Of a stretch of 64,000 nucleotides of DNA, positions 20,201 to 25,557 are shown in pieces (position 1 is the stretch's first letter; each line of letters begins with the position of its first letter). Source of the DNA: Umezawaea endophytica. Lineage in GTDB: Bacteria > Actinomycetota > Actinomycetes > Mycobacteriales > Pseudonocardiaceae. The notes beneath the pieces were generated by a model. That model had not been told where the DNA came from, ran no database searches, and saw only the letters and a list, made by a program, of their open reading frames with translations. The stretch is taken from positions 281,050 through 345,049 of the forward strand of contig NZ_JANYMP010000005.1 in assembly GCF_025061645.1 (NCBI RefSeq), in the 5' to 3' direction. Both the position numbers and the translations under genes were made by a program.

Positions 20201-21117
20201 TGCGCGGAGAGGAGGTCGCCCGAGCAGCCGCGCACCTCGTCCGGTTCCACCGGGACGGCCAGGCGGCAGACGTCGGTGACGGTGAGGTCGTGGGCGTCGC
20301 GCAGCCGCAGGACGGCGGCCAGCGCCCGCAGCGCGGGTGGGTCGACGCGGCCGGCGCAGAACGTGGTGACCGCCAGTCCGAGGTCGGCAGGACTGAGGCC
20401 GGTGGCGCGGGCCAGGCGCCCGAACCGGTGCGCCCAGCCGAGCCAGGCGAGCGGCGGCGACTCGCCCCACTCCAGCAGCGTGCCGTCCGCGTTCAGCCCG
20501 ACCGCGTCGTCGATCGCCACCAGCTCGCGCAGCTCGTCCCCGGACAGGCCGGTGGCCTCGGCGAACCGGGCCGCGTCGCGGAGCACGCCGAGCGACTCGC
20601 CCTCCGCGAGCCCGTAGGACACCGCGAGGTCGGCCTCCCCCTCGTCCGACCTCGTCACGACCGCGACGTCCTCCGGTGACATCGCCAGGAGTTCACGGGC
20701 GGAGGTGTCGTGGTCGGGCGGCGCGGCGAACAGCCAGTACAGCTCCAGCGGCGTGACCTGGAGGTGCCGCAGGTGGACCCGCAGCGTTTCCGCGTCGAGC
20801 GCGAACGGCAGCGCGAACGGGTGCCTCCGTTGGCGCAGGGTGTCGTACGGCGCCGGTCCCAGCTCCCGCTCCAGCACCTCGTTGACCACGTCGAGGTAGG
20901 GCGTCTCGGCGAACGTGCCCTCCGCGTCCAACCTCACGCGGCCCAGGTCGGTCCGGCGCTCCAGCAGCGCGTTCCCGCCGAGGTTGGCCTCCATCAGCGC
21001 GAGCAGGTCCACGAGGTAGGCGGCGGGCGAGTACACCGATCTCGCGTCCTCGTCCCGCCTGAAGTCGAGTTCGCCGAACAGTCGGGCATAACCCGGAGAC
21101 GCCTCGTCGCGCAGCAC
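8260..21117 (-). CDS. giant TcA-type toxin-complex subunit with hemopexin-like repeats
   Basis: About 4285 residues. The N-terminus has the TcA/SpvA-type signature SVYSPAAYLVDLLALME (about 28-44), followed by a helical shell to about 1020. Residues about 1025-2305 hold roughly 23 hemopexin-like blades of the form VDAAF..GRTYLFSG..YVRYS..Y..VD.GYP. Helical TcA sequence resumes (WAWMKNYRLWEANRKVFVYPENYL), and a second small blade set sits at about 2920-3245. The last 1000 residues have the linker and pore region with long amphipathic helices and a glycine/alanine-rich turn near 3770, then the C-terminal TcB-binding-type domain. Known TcA pentamers inject toxin across membranes. GTG at 21117 follows GGAGG; GTG at 21156 is the alternative. 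There is no signal peptide, and no TcB or TcC gene in the window. Fic follows 14 bases later. Confidence 0.88.
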   Translation of the reverse strand: MLRDEASPGYARLFGELDFRRDEDARSVYSPAAYLVDLLALMEANLGGNALLERRTDLGRVRLDAEGTFAETPYLDVVNEVLERELGPAPYDTLRQRRHPFALPFALDAETLRVHLRHLQVTPLELYWLFAAPPDHDTSARELLAMSPEDVAVVTRSDEGEADLAVSYGLAEGESLGVLRDAARFAEATGLSGDELRELVAIDDAVGLNADGTLLEWGESPPLAWLGWAHRFGRLARATGLSPADLGLAVTTFCAGRVDPPALRALAAVLRLRDAHDLTVTDVCRLAVPVEPDEVRGCSGDLLSAHNKDYRLRLVTWIDVAESEIATIVRRYREHHTGHEPGPFDRGAVGLAEIGLLHRAGHLASTLGVSADELFDVLDALHRDPSLRRYTTFPVIGDVAPQRDVFTVLAGGDPAESLWLAQVLFAVVTWAQAAGFSGRELTEVVGGGRETDDGGVRTLVDGLVQAFEQAAFTPELFAGGRFGERASKVLHDVLVAYDRGIVSTSDSRLLRLDPAVTATAAYDAVTDFGVVVAEDFQGLGLGERLQAKVFGNLVLLGHLRPDGTLAVGTTEGLRLASDFGAHRDELFKAIGAVAHETAAFFPADLGALPDLDPSGHAELYDNLVHNGYLEDGGDLTDPAFFLEPTNSEHFRVNADLADVTGPVLALLDERITRFAEQPLRPTPEVFAELRLTDAQVTALLASLVFNGHLDEDGNYRDKAALAALPLAEFGLAIEFYPRRREVLDAVQRQVLALRAELHTFTAEQFAGIADVAATGRVLTALEGRHLAEGRVVDEELFTGPEGTPDLGGEFPAAERDTVVRQIRVALADERPYRLDPAALSALGFTAEERDGLLAHLVESGHLTEGLAVTERRLPYFRNVTNAHDFALPGLEDYAKDVFFLLHAAADAVAQAVSEVLDRLDELANRQEQALRDVLADVFGVPQETAAAICRGVTGGVQQAFDTLVAPALTARDVPVGPHFRLAHRRIRRFALLAAKLGLDAAEVTAVFTDQDLAGKFPENLALPPGVQSFDALLESSDGTVLVFAGPAYWTYAAGTYALKSATPTPLVELSPRFEGLVAVDAAFTLPSGVSWIVGHTAAGGSRTFTRQPGGTRWAPREQTWGKVDNTFADPDRIDGAFADSDGRTYLFSGEQYIRYSSADYTHVDEGYPRPVAEWREREGLGDLPAGPLDAFQAPDGKIHVLTGATGWGRVRNAFEGLARLDAAHTTGSAVELYAGDQVVRYSDSVENPGVRADEGHPRRISGVPGWLQSGVDAAFTDQNGVLHLFKDGTTAAVNGDDVSVVQTQQRWGVLPPALPSGTVDAALAGLDGRTYLFSGSTYLRYSAGDYTVVDSGYPRKINTDWGGLDAVDAAFVLDGSTYLFGVGGLLFELAADLYEDVAARRLSPALLSRFAEHGLTPTRITGHGGAYWSVQTGQGLNCQIRRRAGRMTVHGDGSRYSVRYSTADYRTPDAGFPKPLSDNWWNVPEGFAAQPVDAVFTGRDNDTYLFSGNSFIRFDARHRWWSEPMSLREHWDSVPFDKVDAAFVGHDGRTYLFSGSRYARYSTDDYTRVDDRYPALIAGHWDNVRNNVRRTGRVDATLVTRSREQAEGADVLRTYTYLFSGDQYFRYVGTDYERVQHGYPRLIEDLSSEPGLGALDVVLEGVDAAFADRRTTYLFSGDHFHAVSAEVYRSYDSTGIGEGACVFVENGSVVVGTGDGWVKRSAIEGHETSAGEFRPRTLRTVPPEFRTGLDSVLTGADGNTYLFKGQSCFDTRLNRAYPLAEEWGRPRNTIHQDSRVDAAFVGRDGRTYLFSGDQFFVHTGAGSVIDGDPLPIAEHWGGLTSVALAFVRDGKTFLFEHPDETGRRRHVVYSGTDHGSPDEGYPTIADDSALPVPDGFPFPDAVLFEQDTMILLGGENCVSYDPAAERWSRVRPITRLFPGFGRGLDAPDGLRTAFTASDGVTHFFFDRTHARFADGAFGPLAPTRDRWGLSRNPFTTDGGRVDAAFVYRGEVTYLFSGDRYVRYTGGDYRAVDAGYPKRTAGNLRLEEPFANLPEAFDDALDRQVDAVFGNDRSIHLLVGGVCHTVSPSATATYPITRLGAPRNTIAETGRVDAALVADRRVYLLSGDQYVRYSSADYSQVDDGYPKGLTEITAELDVPALPVEFQDGVDAAFRGPDGATYLFRGKRFTGPDGPLDVKAKWGRVRNEFDSGRLDAALVGPTGELYAFAGDQFVRYAAGSPPEVVAPGFPRTIEDDWGDLPDDFESGVDGAFGFEGRAYLTSGRRYVRYSGDLDRVDRTFPQEFRHRWSGTSDYRLTDVHTTARFTELLRSGPDGLAAFFVDGADDPYQYLADAFGWDVEEVRWARRNRALLVPHTPEERLCEIEFLLKLVDVFATARRLGAGPSTIHAEVWSKLHRAHDPAAAASALRGLLERKAGAQEWAKLEGLLHDEVNVLKRDALVAAVAPGDGGSRDLFRRHYIDVAMGPQGTTSRVREAIAATQLYLHRYLLDLEEVALPARVDADEVRARIRTWWAWMKNYRLWEANRKVFVYPENYLRPELRAHKTPAFAALEEDLLQKEITAESVLAAYKRYLDEYTEVSRLTIAGGYVYTEDGADEDTRELVLFGRTRTEPRRYYYRSAEFRDAGGLSTTWEPWQRVDVAIEAEQVSPVHAFGRVFVFWPTVEVVAPKSAASTTVTTKQVDGGQAVSSPPPKYQVKISYSFRNLNGEWVAAQVLAFDAEQDGPVADVRLYVQASRTVPGGDRHDSIVVQCSYLAAGKRVTSAFTLTPELYGIRTTKTTAPAEPADLKWIFAEPVDPASIVRFNAPADTTDGTWVSVDHKGGSFLCRPVFSGEAARVESLANNTDNLPTTWDVTAGFELADGTRYYFDGPAGQYIVVQPDKQTSHQKRKYVNEKFGIVGTNLRRTGRVDAAVIRDESLYLFSGDEYYRFGNLDLRQGDLAEHRKLAGNERGFPAWSKVDGVFAGSHDKLVFCSRELEGYVVSGDLTTVRSFREKWKAPAGKKLDAVVHRDGRVYAVFGDQYVRISTADVNAVDNGYPRALANNNDGVPETTAGPTIAVGSTTFQFDNTASTCTIKVHTASVVVQTKQLGKKATRLEADGKVNAAYVSDGKLHLVTDTEHFRYTLNADGSIPEHADENYPKTPVAGVRGVIRRGDKHYVLTATQYGALGTNGEPSGAVELRPYAGNWNCLPSGFPKNLTGALTVSGKLFLLLGKDYAAYPTGAEVEMPCELSQLPVEIIRLTSSTAYELNRRLLVGGVDALLAPDTQELDELPGFSAAKSDATTIKVTATTAAAGVPVGSHLDFDSANGGYYWEIFFHAPMLIAQALNDAQRFDDARRWYEYVFDPTQRARYWRFLPFLAVDAHALVAGCRADLDALGSADVTSVLGPVLDVIDTMAPAFLGHRPLTTSETRYLAGAAATGIASVTEQLGKLKSTAAARLLDRVAMLGLLERQYKAMTGNRASLVAAYYDDPFDPHRIARLRPIAYRRTAVMAYIDNLLDWGDLLFRQHTAESVDEARMLYTFAYDLLGDRPYDTGPRVLPPVKDYDGLDGDEPDGDGESAVRHLTLNGALLQNTGAVHAGVANPYFYVPENSAFLEYWDRVEDRLRKIRASLDILGVSRPLPLFEPPVDVRALVRGAASGASADQVAAALAVPVPAYRFAFLHRKAQELADRCKQLGADLLAAFDRRDSEELALLQNRQESAVLELTRRIRLDQVEIAQANLRELQAALTGADTRVGYYEKLIDEGLTPLQEAQIAMMSLGSAAHFVASGLKIGAAIASSAPQVYLGPFILGSSYGGEQVGDALSLGSEISESLGEGFSVLGELLGVRADQERQAQDWRLQLATSRADVAQIGQQIAGAQLQVAVAQRELEVLDRQAAHLDEVGTFLTGKFAGAQLYHWMAGRLSGLYFQTYHTAYELARSAERAYRFERGGDDAFIQPSYWDSKHNGLLAAEGLTLDLDRLGQAHVTGDTRSFEITKRVSLLQLDPMALLALKNDGTCEFALTEELFDRDFPGHYRRQIRTVSVSFDTADGPVGVNATLTQLDSRIVLSADAKAVKYLLDPKGAQPESVRGDWRSSGQVALSDVESGRDNNGLFDLRFDDDRYLPFEGSGAVSRWRLEARGGLDVLDVTVTVKYTAEPGGESFATAVKGMLRPYPTARHFDVATAFPTEWAEFVEGDTTELLLPITPDRLPGIVGRRITGVYARYAVADGGEAGFALNGEPRLALDDGKLLGTPGLATGQWRLVFTGDKRKLDALTLILTYRAAVR

Positions 21118-21140
21118 TGGTCCTCCATGGAATCCAGGGT

Positions 21141-21190
21141 TCGACTCCCGGAGCACGGCGTACCGCGGTGCCCGAGTGGGGTGGAGTCGA
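21141..21190. promoter_or_regulatory. inverted repeat in the toxin promoter region
   Basis: TCGACTCC (21141-21148) and GGAGTCGA (21183-21190) are perfect complements 34 bases apart, in the 115-base gap between the LAL regulator stop and the toxin start. It could be an activator site for the LAL protein or a leader hairpin; the sequence does not decide. Confidence 0.35.
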
Positions 21191-21232
21191 GGGAATGCCA
21201 GGGAGATTAGGACCGGCGTGCCGCCACCGTCG

Positions 21233-24070
21233 TCAGGGGAAACCCCGACGGACCCCCTGACGTTCGCGGGCGGCGGCCATCCGGACCGCGAGCTGGGTCC
21301 GGGACGTGACGCCCACCTTGCGGTACGCGCGGCTCAGGTGCGTCTCCACGGTCTTCTCGCTGACGAACAGCTTTTCCGCGATCTGCCGATTCGTCAACGC
21401 GTCGGCCGCGAGGTCGGCGACCTGCCGTTCCGCCGGGGTCAGCGACGGGACGCCGGAGACCTGGACGCGCGGCGACCGGCCGCCGTTGGCCGTGAGCGAG
21501 GCGCGCAGGCGTTCGGCGAGTCCCGTGGCCCGGCACTCGACCGCGAGTTCCGCTGCCTGCCTGAGGTTCTGCCGCCCCGGCCCGCCGGAGCCGATCCGCA
21601 CCTGGTGAGCGCCGAGGTCGGCCAGGGCGCGGGCGAGTTCCAGCCGGGCCGGGCCGTCCCTCAGCAGGTCCACCGCCTCGGACAGCGCCGCGGACGTGTC
21701 GCCCAGGCGCGCGGCGTGGCGCAGCGCGACGGCGATGTGCCTGGGCACACCGAGGGATCGTGCCGCCCGCAGCTCTTCGGCGATCAGCTCGGCGGCTTGG
21801 TCACGGCGTTCCAGCCGCAGGCACGCCCCGGCCGCGTGGAGCCGCCACGGCACCTCCCAGACGCCCGGCGCGCCCCACTGCTCGTACGCCGCCCCGCAGG
21901 CGAGGGCGTCCGCCAGCGCCGCGGCGTCGTCGCCCTGCTCGGCGCGCAGCCGCGCGCGGGCTTCCAGCAACCACACCTCCAACGTGCTCCGCGCGTCCTG
22001 GCCCTCACCCAGGACGCTTCGGCGCAGCACGTCGGCCGCTCCGGTCAGGTCGCCCTGTTCGACGAGCAGGTGGATCCTGGTCGAGTCCAGCGCGGGCAGG
22101 CCCACGTTCGGCTCCGGCACGGCCCGCGTCCCGATCTCCACGTGCTCGGCCGCCTGCGCCAGGTCCCCGCGCAGCAGGGAGATCCTGGCCAGGTACCCGC
22201 GGACGACCCCCATGGGGAGCAGCAGCCCCCGGTCGACCGCGAACGCCAACGCCCGCTGCACCCGGTGCTCGGCCTCACCGAGCCGGTCGGCGACCACCAG
22301 CGTCGTCACCGCCGCCCAGATCGCGGAGCGCTCGGGCGTCAAGCTGTTGCCCACCAGTGCTTTGCGCGCCAGCACCAGCGTCTCGTCCACGGGGGCGCCC
22401 GCGATGGCCGACTCCACGGCGCGCTGGGCCGTCAGCACGGGGCTCGACCGGCCGAGCCGGTCGCCGAGCCGGGCGAGCAGGTCCACCTGGAGCGGGCGGG
22501 CCGACAACCACGCCCTGGCGAACCCCATGAGCTCCTCGGCCATCTGCCCGGCCAGCACCGGGTCCGCGCCCTCCGGGAGTTCGTCGACCGCTCGCGACAG
22601 CAGTTCCAGCGCCGGACCGGTGTCGCCGCAGGCGTTGCGGAACCGGGCGAGGCTGTACGCGCAGCGGGCGCGCTGTTCCGGGTCGTCCGCCAGCGCCAGC
22701 GCCTCCTCCAGGTGCGCCGCCGCGTCCTCGACGGCGAGGTGGTGCGCCTCGCAGTTGCCCAGCCGACGGCTGACCTCCGAGCGGTGCTGCGCCGCGGGCG
22801 GTTCGGCGCGGGCTCGGGCGAGGTAGACCGAGGCGCCCTGCGGCGAACCCCGCAGCCAGGCCTCCTCCGCCGCCGCCAGCAGCACGGGGATCCGGTCCGG
22901 GTTCGCCGCCGGGATCGTGCGCAGCAGGTGCGACGCCACCCGCGCCACCGGCTCCCCCGCCCGCCGGAGCACCGACGCGGCCCGGTCGTGCTCGGCACCG
23001 CGATCCACCAGCGGTACCAGGGAGAGCGCGACGTCGCGGACCACCGCGTGCACGAAGGCCGGTGGGTCCGCCCGCTCGAAGATGCCGTGCCTGGTGAGCC
23101 GTTCCGCCGACATCACCACGACCTCCGGTGTCACGCCGGACTGCTCGGCCACCACCACGAGCGCCGTGTCGTCGCCCAGGACCGCGACGGCCCGCGCCAC
23201 CCGCTGCACCTCGCCCGGCTGGCGGCGGAGCCGCGCGGCGACGTGGCGGCGGATCGCGTCGGGGCCCGCCGCCTCCACCGACCCCGCCCCGGCCGCGTCC
23301 GGCGACACCTCGTTGGCGACCAGGACCCGGAGCAGTTCCCGGACGAACAGCGGGTTCCCCGCCGTCGTCGCGTGGCAGGCCGCGCAGAACGCGTCGCTCG
23401 CCGCCTCGCCGAGTTCCCGCCGGACCAGGTCGGTCACCGCCGCGGCGCTCAGGTTCCTCAACGGCAACAGCAGGCACACGTCGGTGGTCAGGACGTCGTC
23501 GAGCAGCCCGCCGTCCTCGTGCTCGGCCGCGCGGGTCGCGACGACCACCAGGACGGGCAGCGATTCGAGCCTGCGCGCGAGGAACCCGATGAACCGCATC
23601 GACGGGAGGTCCGCCCACTGCGCGTCGTCGACCACGACCACGAGCGCGCCGCGCTCGGACATCGTGACCAGCAGCCAGTACAGCCCGTTGAGCAAGGCGT
23701 ACGACGCCCCCGCGACCTCGTCGCCGGGTTCGTCGTGGCCGAAGAGCCTGATCGTGGCGCGGGCGGCGCCGGTGAACAGCTCGGCCCGCTCGTCGCGGTC
23801 CCTCGGCAGCGCGGGTTCCAGCAGTTGGCGCACCACACCGAAGGTGAAGTCCCGTTCCAGCTCCGCTCCCCGCGCGTGCAACACGGTCACCCCAGCGGCA
23901 CCGGCCAGTTCCCGCGCGTGCCGCAGCAACGCCGTCTTGCCCAGACCCGCGGCCCCGTCGAGGACCACCACACCACCGCCACCGCCCGCCAGGTCGGCGA
24001 ACGCCCGGCGCAACGCCTCCAGCTCCGCGTCCCGCTCGACCAGACTCCCCCAGGGCCCGTTCCACCGCAT
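21233..24070 (-). CDS. LAL-family LuxR-type ATP-binding regulator
   Basis: 945 residues. An N-terminal AAA-type ATPase has Walker A GAAGLGKTALL (about 40-50) and Walker B VVVVDDAQWAD (about 132-142). A long TPR-like helical middle follows, and a C-terminal LuxR helix-turn-helix (LTPAERQVADLAADALTNRQ and SEKTVETHLSRAYRKV). Such large ATP-binding LuxR proteins (MalT-like, LAL) typically activate secondary-metabolite or catabolic clusters after binding a ligand. ATG at 24070 gives MRWNGPWGSLVERDAEL, with the ATPase preceded by the usual LVERD. TTG two codons earlier is also possible; neither has a good ribosome site. It is the first gene upstream of the TcA-Fic pair on the same strand, 115 bases away, and is the best candidate activator. 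Confidence 0.88.
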   Translation of the reverse strand: MRWNGPWGSLVERDAELEALRRAFADLAGGGGGVVVLDGAAGLGKTALLRHARELAGAAGVTVLHARGAELERDFTFGVVRQLLEPALPRDRDERAELFTGAARATIRLFGHDEPGDEVAGASYALLNGLYWLLVTMSERGALVVVVDDAQWADLPSMRFIGFLARRLESLPVLVVVATRAAEHEDGGLLDDVLTTDVCLLLPLRNLSAAAVTDLVRRELGEAASDAFCAACHATTAGNPLFVRELLRVLVANEVSPDAAGAGSVEAAGPDAIRRHVAARLRRQPGEVQRVARAVAVLGDDTALVVVAEQSGVTPEVVVMSAERLTRHGIFERADPPAFVHAVVRDVALSLVPLVDRGAEHDRAASVLRRAGEPVARVASHLLRTIPAANPDRIPVLLAAAEEAWLRGSPQGASVYLARARAEPPAAQHRSEVSRRLGNCEAHHLAVEDAAAHLEEALALADDPEQRARCAYSLARFRNACGDTGPALELLSRAVDELPEGADPVLAGQMAEELMGFARAWLSARPLQVDLLARLGDRLGRSSPVLTAQRAVESAIAGAPVDETLVLARKALVGNSLTPERSAIWAAVTTLVVADRLGEAEHRVQRALAFAVDRGLLLPMGVVRGYLARISLLRGDLAQAAEHVEIGTRAVPEPNVGLPALDSTRIHLLVEQGDLTGAADVLRRSVLGEGQDARSTLEVWLLEARARLRAEQGDDAAALADALACGAAYEQWGAPGVWEVPWRLHAAGACLRLERRDQAAELIAEELRAARSLGVPRHIAVALRHAARLGDTSAALSEAVDLLRDGPARLELARALADLGAHQVRIGSGGPGRQNLRQAAELAVECRATGLAERLRASLTANGGRSPRVQVSGVPSLTPAERQVADLAADALTNRQIAEKLFVSEKTVETHLSRAYRKVGVTSRTQLAVRMAAARERQGVRRGFP

Positions 24071-24201
24071 GGCCAAGTTCTAGTGCACGCGCCGAACCGC
24101 CCGACAACGGCACACGACCTCGCGACGGACCGGGCGATCTTCGTCCAACCGGACCGGGTCCCGGCGGAAGTCGTTGACCTGCACCATCTTCGGAGGACGC
24201 G

Positions 24202-25554
24202 TCAGCGGACCACCTCGACGTCGCGCCCCGCCGCCAGCTCGGCGTTGATCCGGTCCAGCTCGGGGAAACCGGTGTCGCCCGGTGTGACCGGCTGGTACGG
24301 CAGGGTGGTCGCGAGGTACTCGCGCCACGGCGCGGGCACCTCGACCGGTTTGGTGACACCGGTGAGCAGGAGGGTCTGGACGATCTCCGGGCCGTGCGTG
24401 CGCAGTGACCCGCGGAGCAGGCCGCGCAGGCCGCGCGGACGCGTCACCTGGGTGCGCAGCAGGCGTTCGCCCACCGTCGTGCCGGACGTGGCGAGGTCAC
24501 CGCCGGTCAGCTCGCGCAGCCTGGCGCGGATCGGCGGGAACGCGTCCTTGGGCAGGCCGCTGGAGTGCAGCACCACGACCGGGTCCGCCCCGTCCTCCAG
24601 CGCGCAGGTGACGTCGAACTCGACGCGGCGGCGCCACACGCCGAACGTGTTCTCCCCCACGACTTCCAGCCGCGCGGACGGCACGGGCGTCCCGGTCACC
24701 TCGGGCACCCGCAGGCGGCTGTCGCCCAGCAGATCGGCCACCGAGGTCGCCCCGGTGAATAGCCTGCTGAGGCCTCCCGCGACCTCGCCCCGCTCGTACA
24801 GCTCCAGCCAGCCGGGCAGCAGGGCCACGCTGGAGAGGTCCGGCGCGGAGCGGGCGGCCTCCTCGGCGCGGGTCGAGGCCTCGTCGCGCAGCGCCTCGGT
24901 GAGCAGGCCGATCCGGCGGCGCAATTCCACCACCGCCAGCGCGTCGAACCTGGGCGCCGGGGCGAAGTCGGCGCGGCGGCCGGTGCCGTCGAGGACACCC
25001 GCGAGGACGCGCACGGGGGTCGCGTCGCGCGGCCAGTCGTGGCGTTCGGCGTGCTCGACCAGCCGCCGCGTCGCGTACGGCGTGAGCCAGTGCCCGCGTT
25101 CCACGAACGTCCCCCAGTCGCGGTCGTCGAGCCCGTACCGGGCGGCCAGGCGGGGTAGTCGGGTCAACAGCCGCAGGAGCAGCAGTTCCGGGTCCAGCAC
25201 CCCCGGTTCGGCCTCGCCGGAGTCCCGCAGCGCCGCCGCGAGCCCGCCGGGGTCCAGCAGGGTCGTCAGCGCCTGCGACGGCGCGCAGTCGAGCACCACC
25301 GCGAGCGGGCCCGCGACCCTGGCATCCACAATGGACCGGAGGTGCCGTTCGGTGAACGCGCTCGGCAGCACGGTCGGGGTGAACTCCGCGCGGATGTGCG
25401 CGGCCAGTTCCGCCAGCCGGTTCTCCTCGCTCGCCGCCCTGCCGATCAGCTCCAGGAGGTCCCGTTCGGCGAAGTCGCCGAGCGACTGGCCGACGGCGGC
25501 GCGCGCCCGCTCCGAGGTCTTCACCAGCCACACCACGAACAGTTCGTTCTCCAC
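24202..25554 (-). CDS. protein of unknown family, third gene of the STAND-NTPase operon
   Basis: 450 residues, GTG start at 25554, three bases after the stop of the preceding gene, so certainly co-translated. I do not recognise the family. No membrane segment or signal peptide is seen, and no catalytic motif stands out. Residues 1-120 look helical (ENELFVVWLVKTSERARAAVG), the middle (about 190-300) is helical and Arg/Glu-rich, and the end (about 330-450) is mixed alpha/beta. Its constant place behind the NTPase suggests a structural or effector role in that complex. The next gene downstream (LAL regulator) is 131 bases away, so this probably ends the operon. Confidence 0.75.
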   Translation of the reverse strand: MENELFVVWLVKTSERARAAVGQSLGDFAERDLLELIGRAASEENRLAELAAHIRAEFTPTVLPSAFTERHLRSIVDARVAGPLAVVLDCAPSQALTTLLDPGGLAAALRDSGEAEPGVLDPELLLLRLLTRLPRLAARYGLDDRDWGTFVERGHWLTPYATRRLVEHAERHDWPRDATPVRVLAGVLDGTGRRADFAPAPRFDALAVVELRRRIGLLTEALRDEASTRAEEAARSAPDLSSVALLPGWLELYERGEVAGGLSRLFTGATSVADLLGDSRLRVPEVTGTPVPSARLEVVGENTFGVWRRRVEFDVTCALEDGADPVVVLHSSGLPKDAFPPIRARLRELTGGDLATSGTTVGERLLRTQVTRPRGLRGLLRGSLRTHGPEIVQTLLLTGVTKPVEVPAPWREYLATTLPYQPVTPGDTGFPELDRINAELAAGRDVEVVR

Positions 25555-25557
25555 GGC

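Noticed and set aside
21138-21150. GGTTCGACTCCC looks like the T arm of a tRNA
   Set aside because: No matching acceptor stem, anticodon arm or D arm lies at the right distances, and upstream sequence is the toxin coding region.
24080-24188. 35-codon minus-strand ORF between the unknown 450-residue gene and the LAL regulator
   Set aside because: No ribosome site, Arg-rich product and no conservation signal; too little to call.
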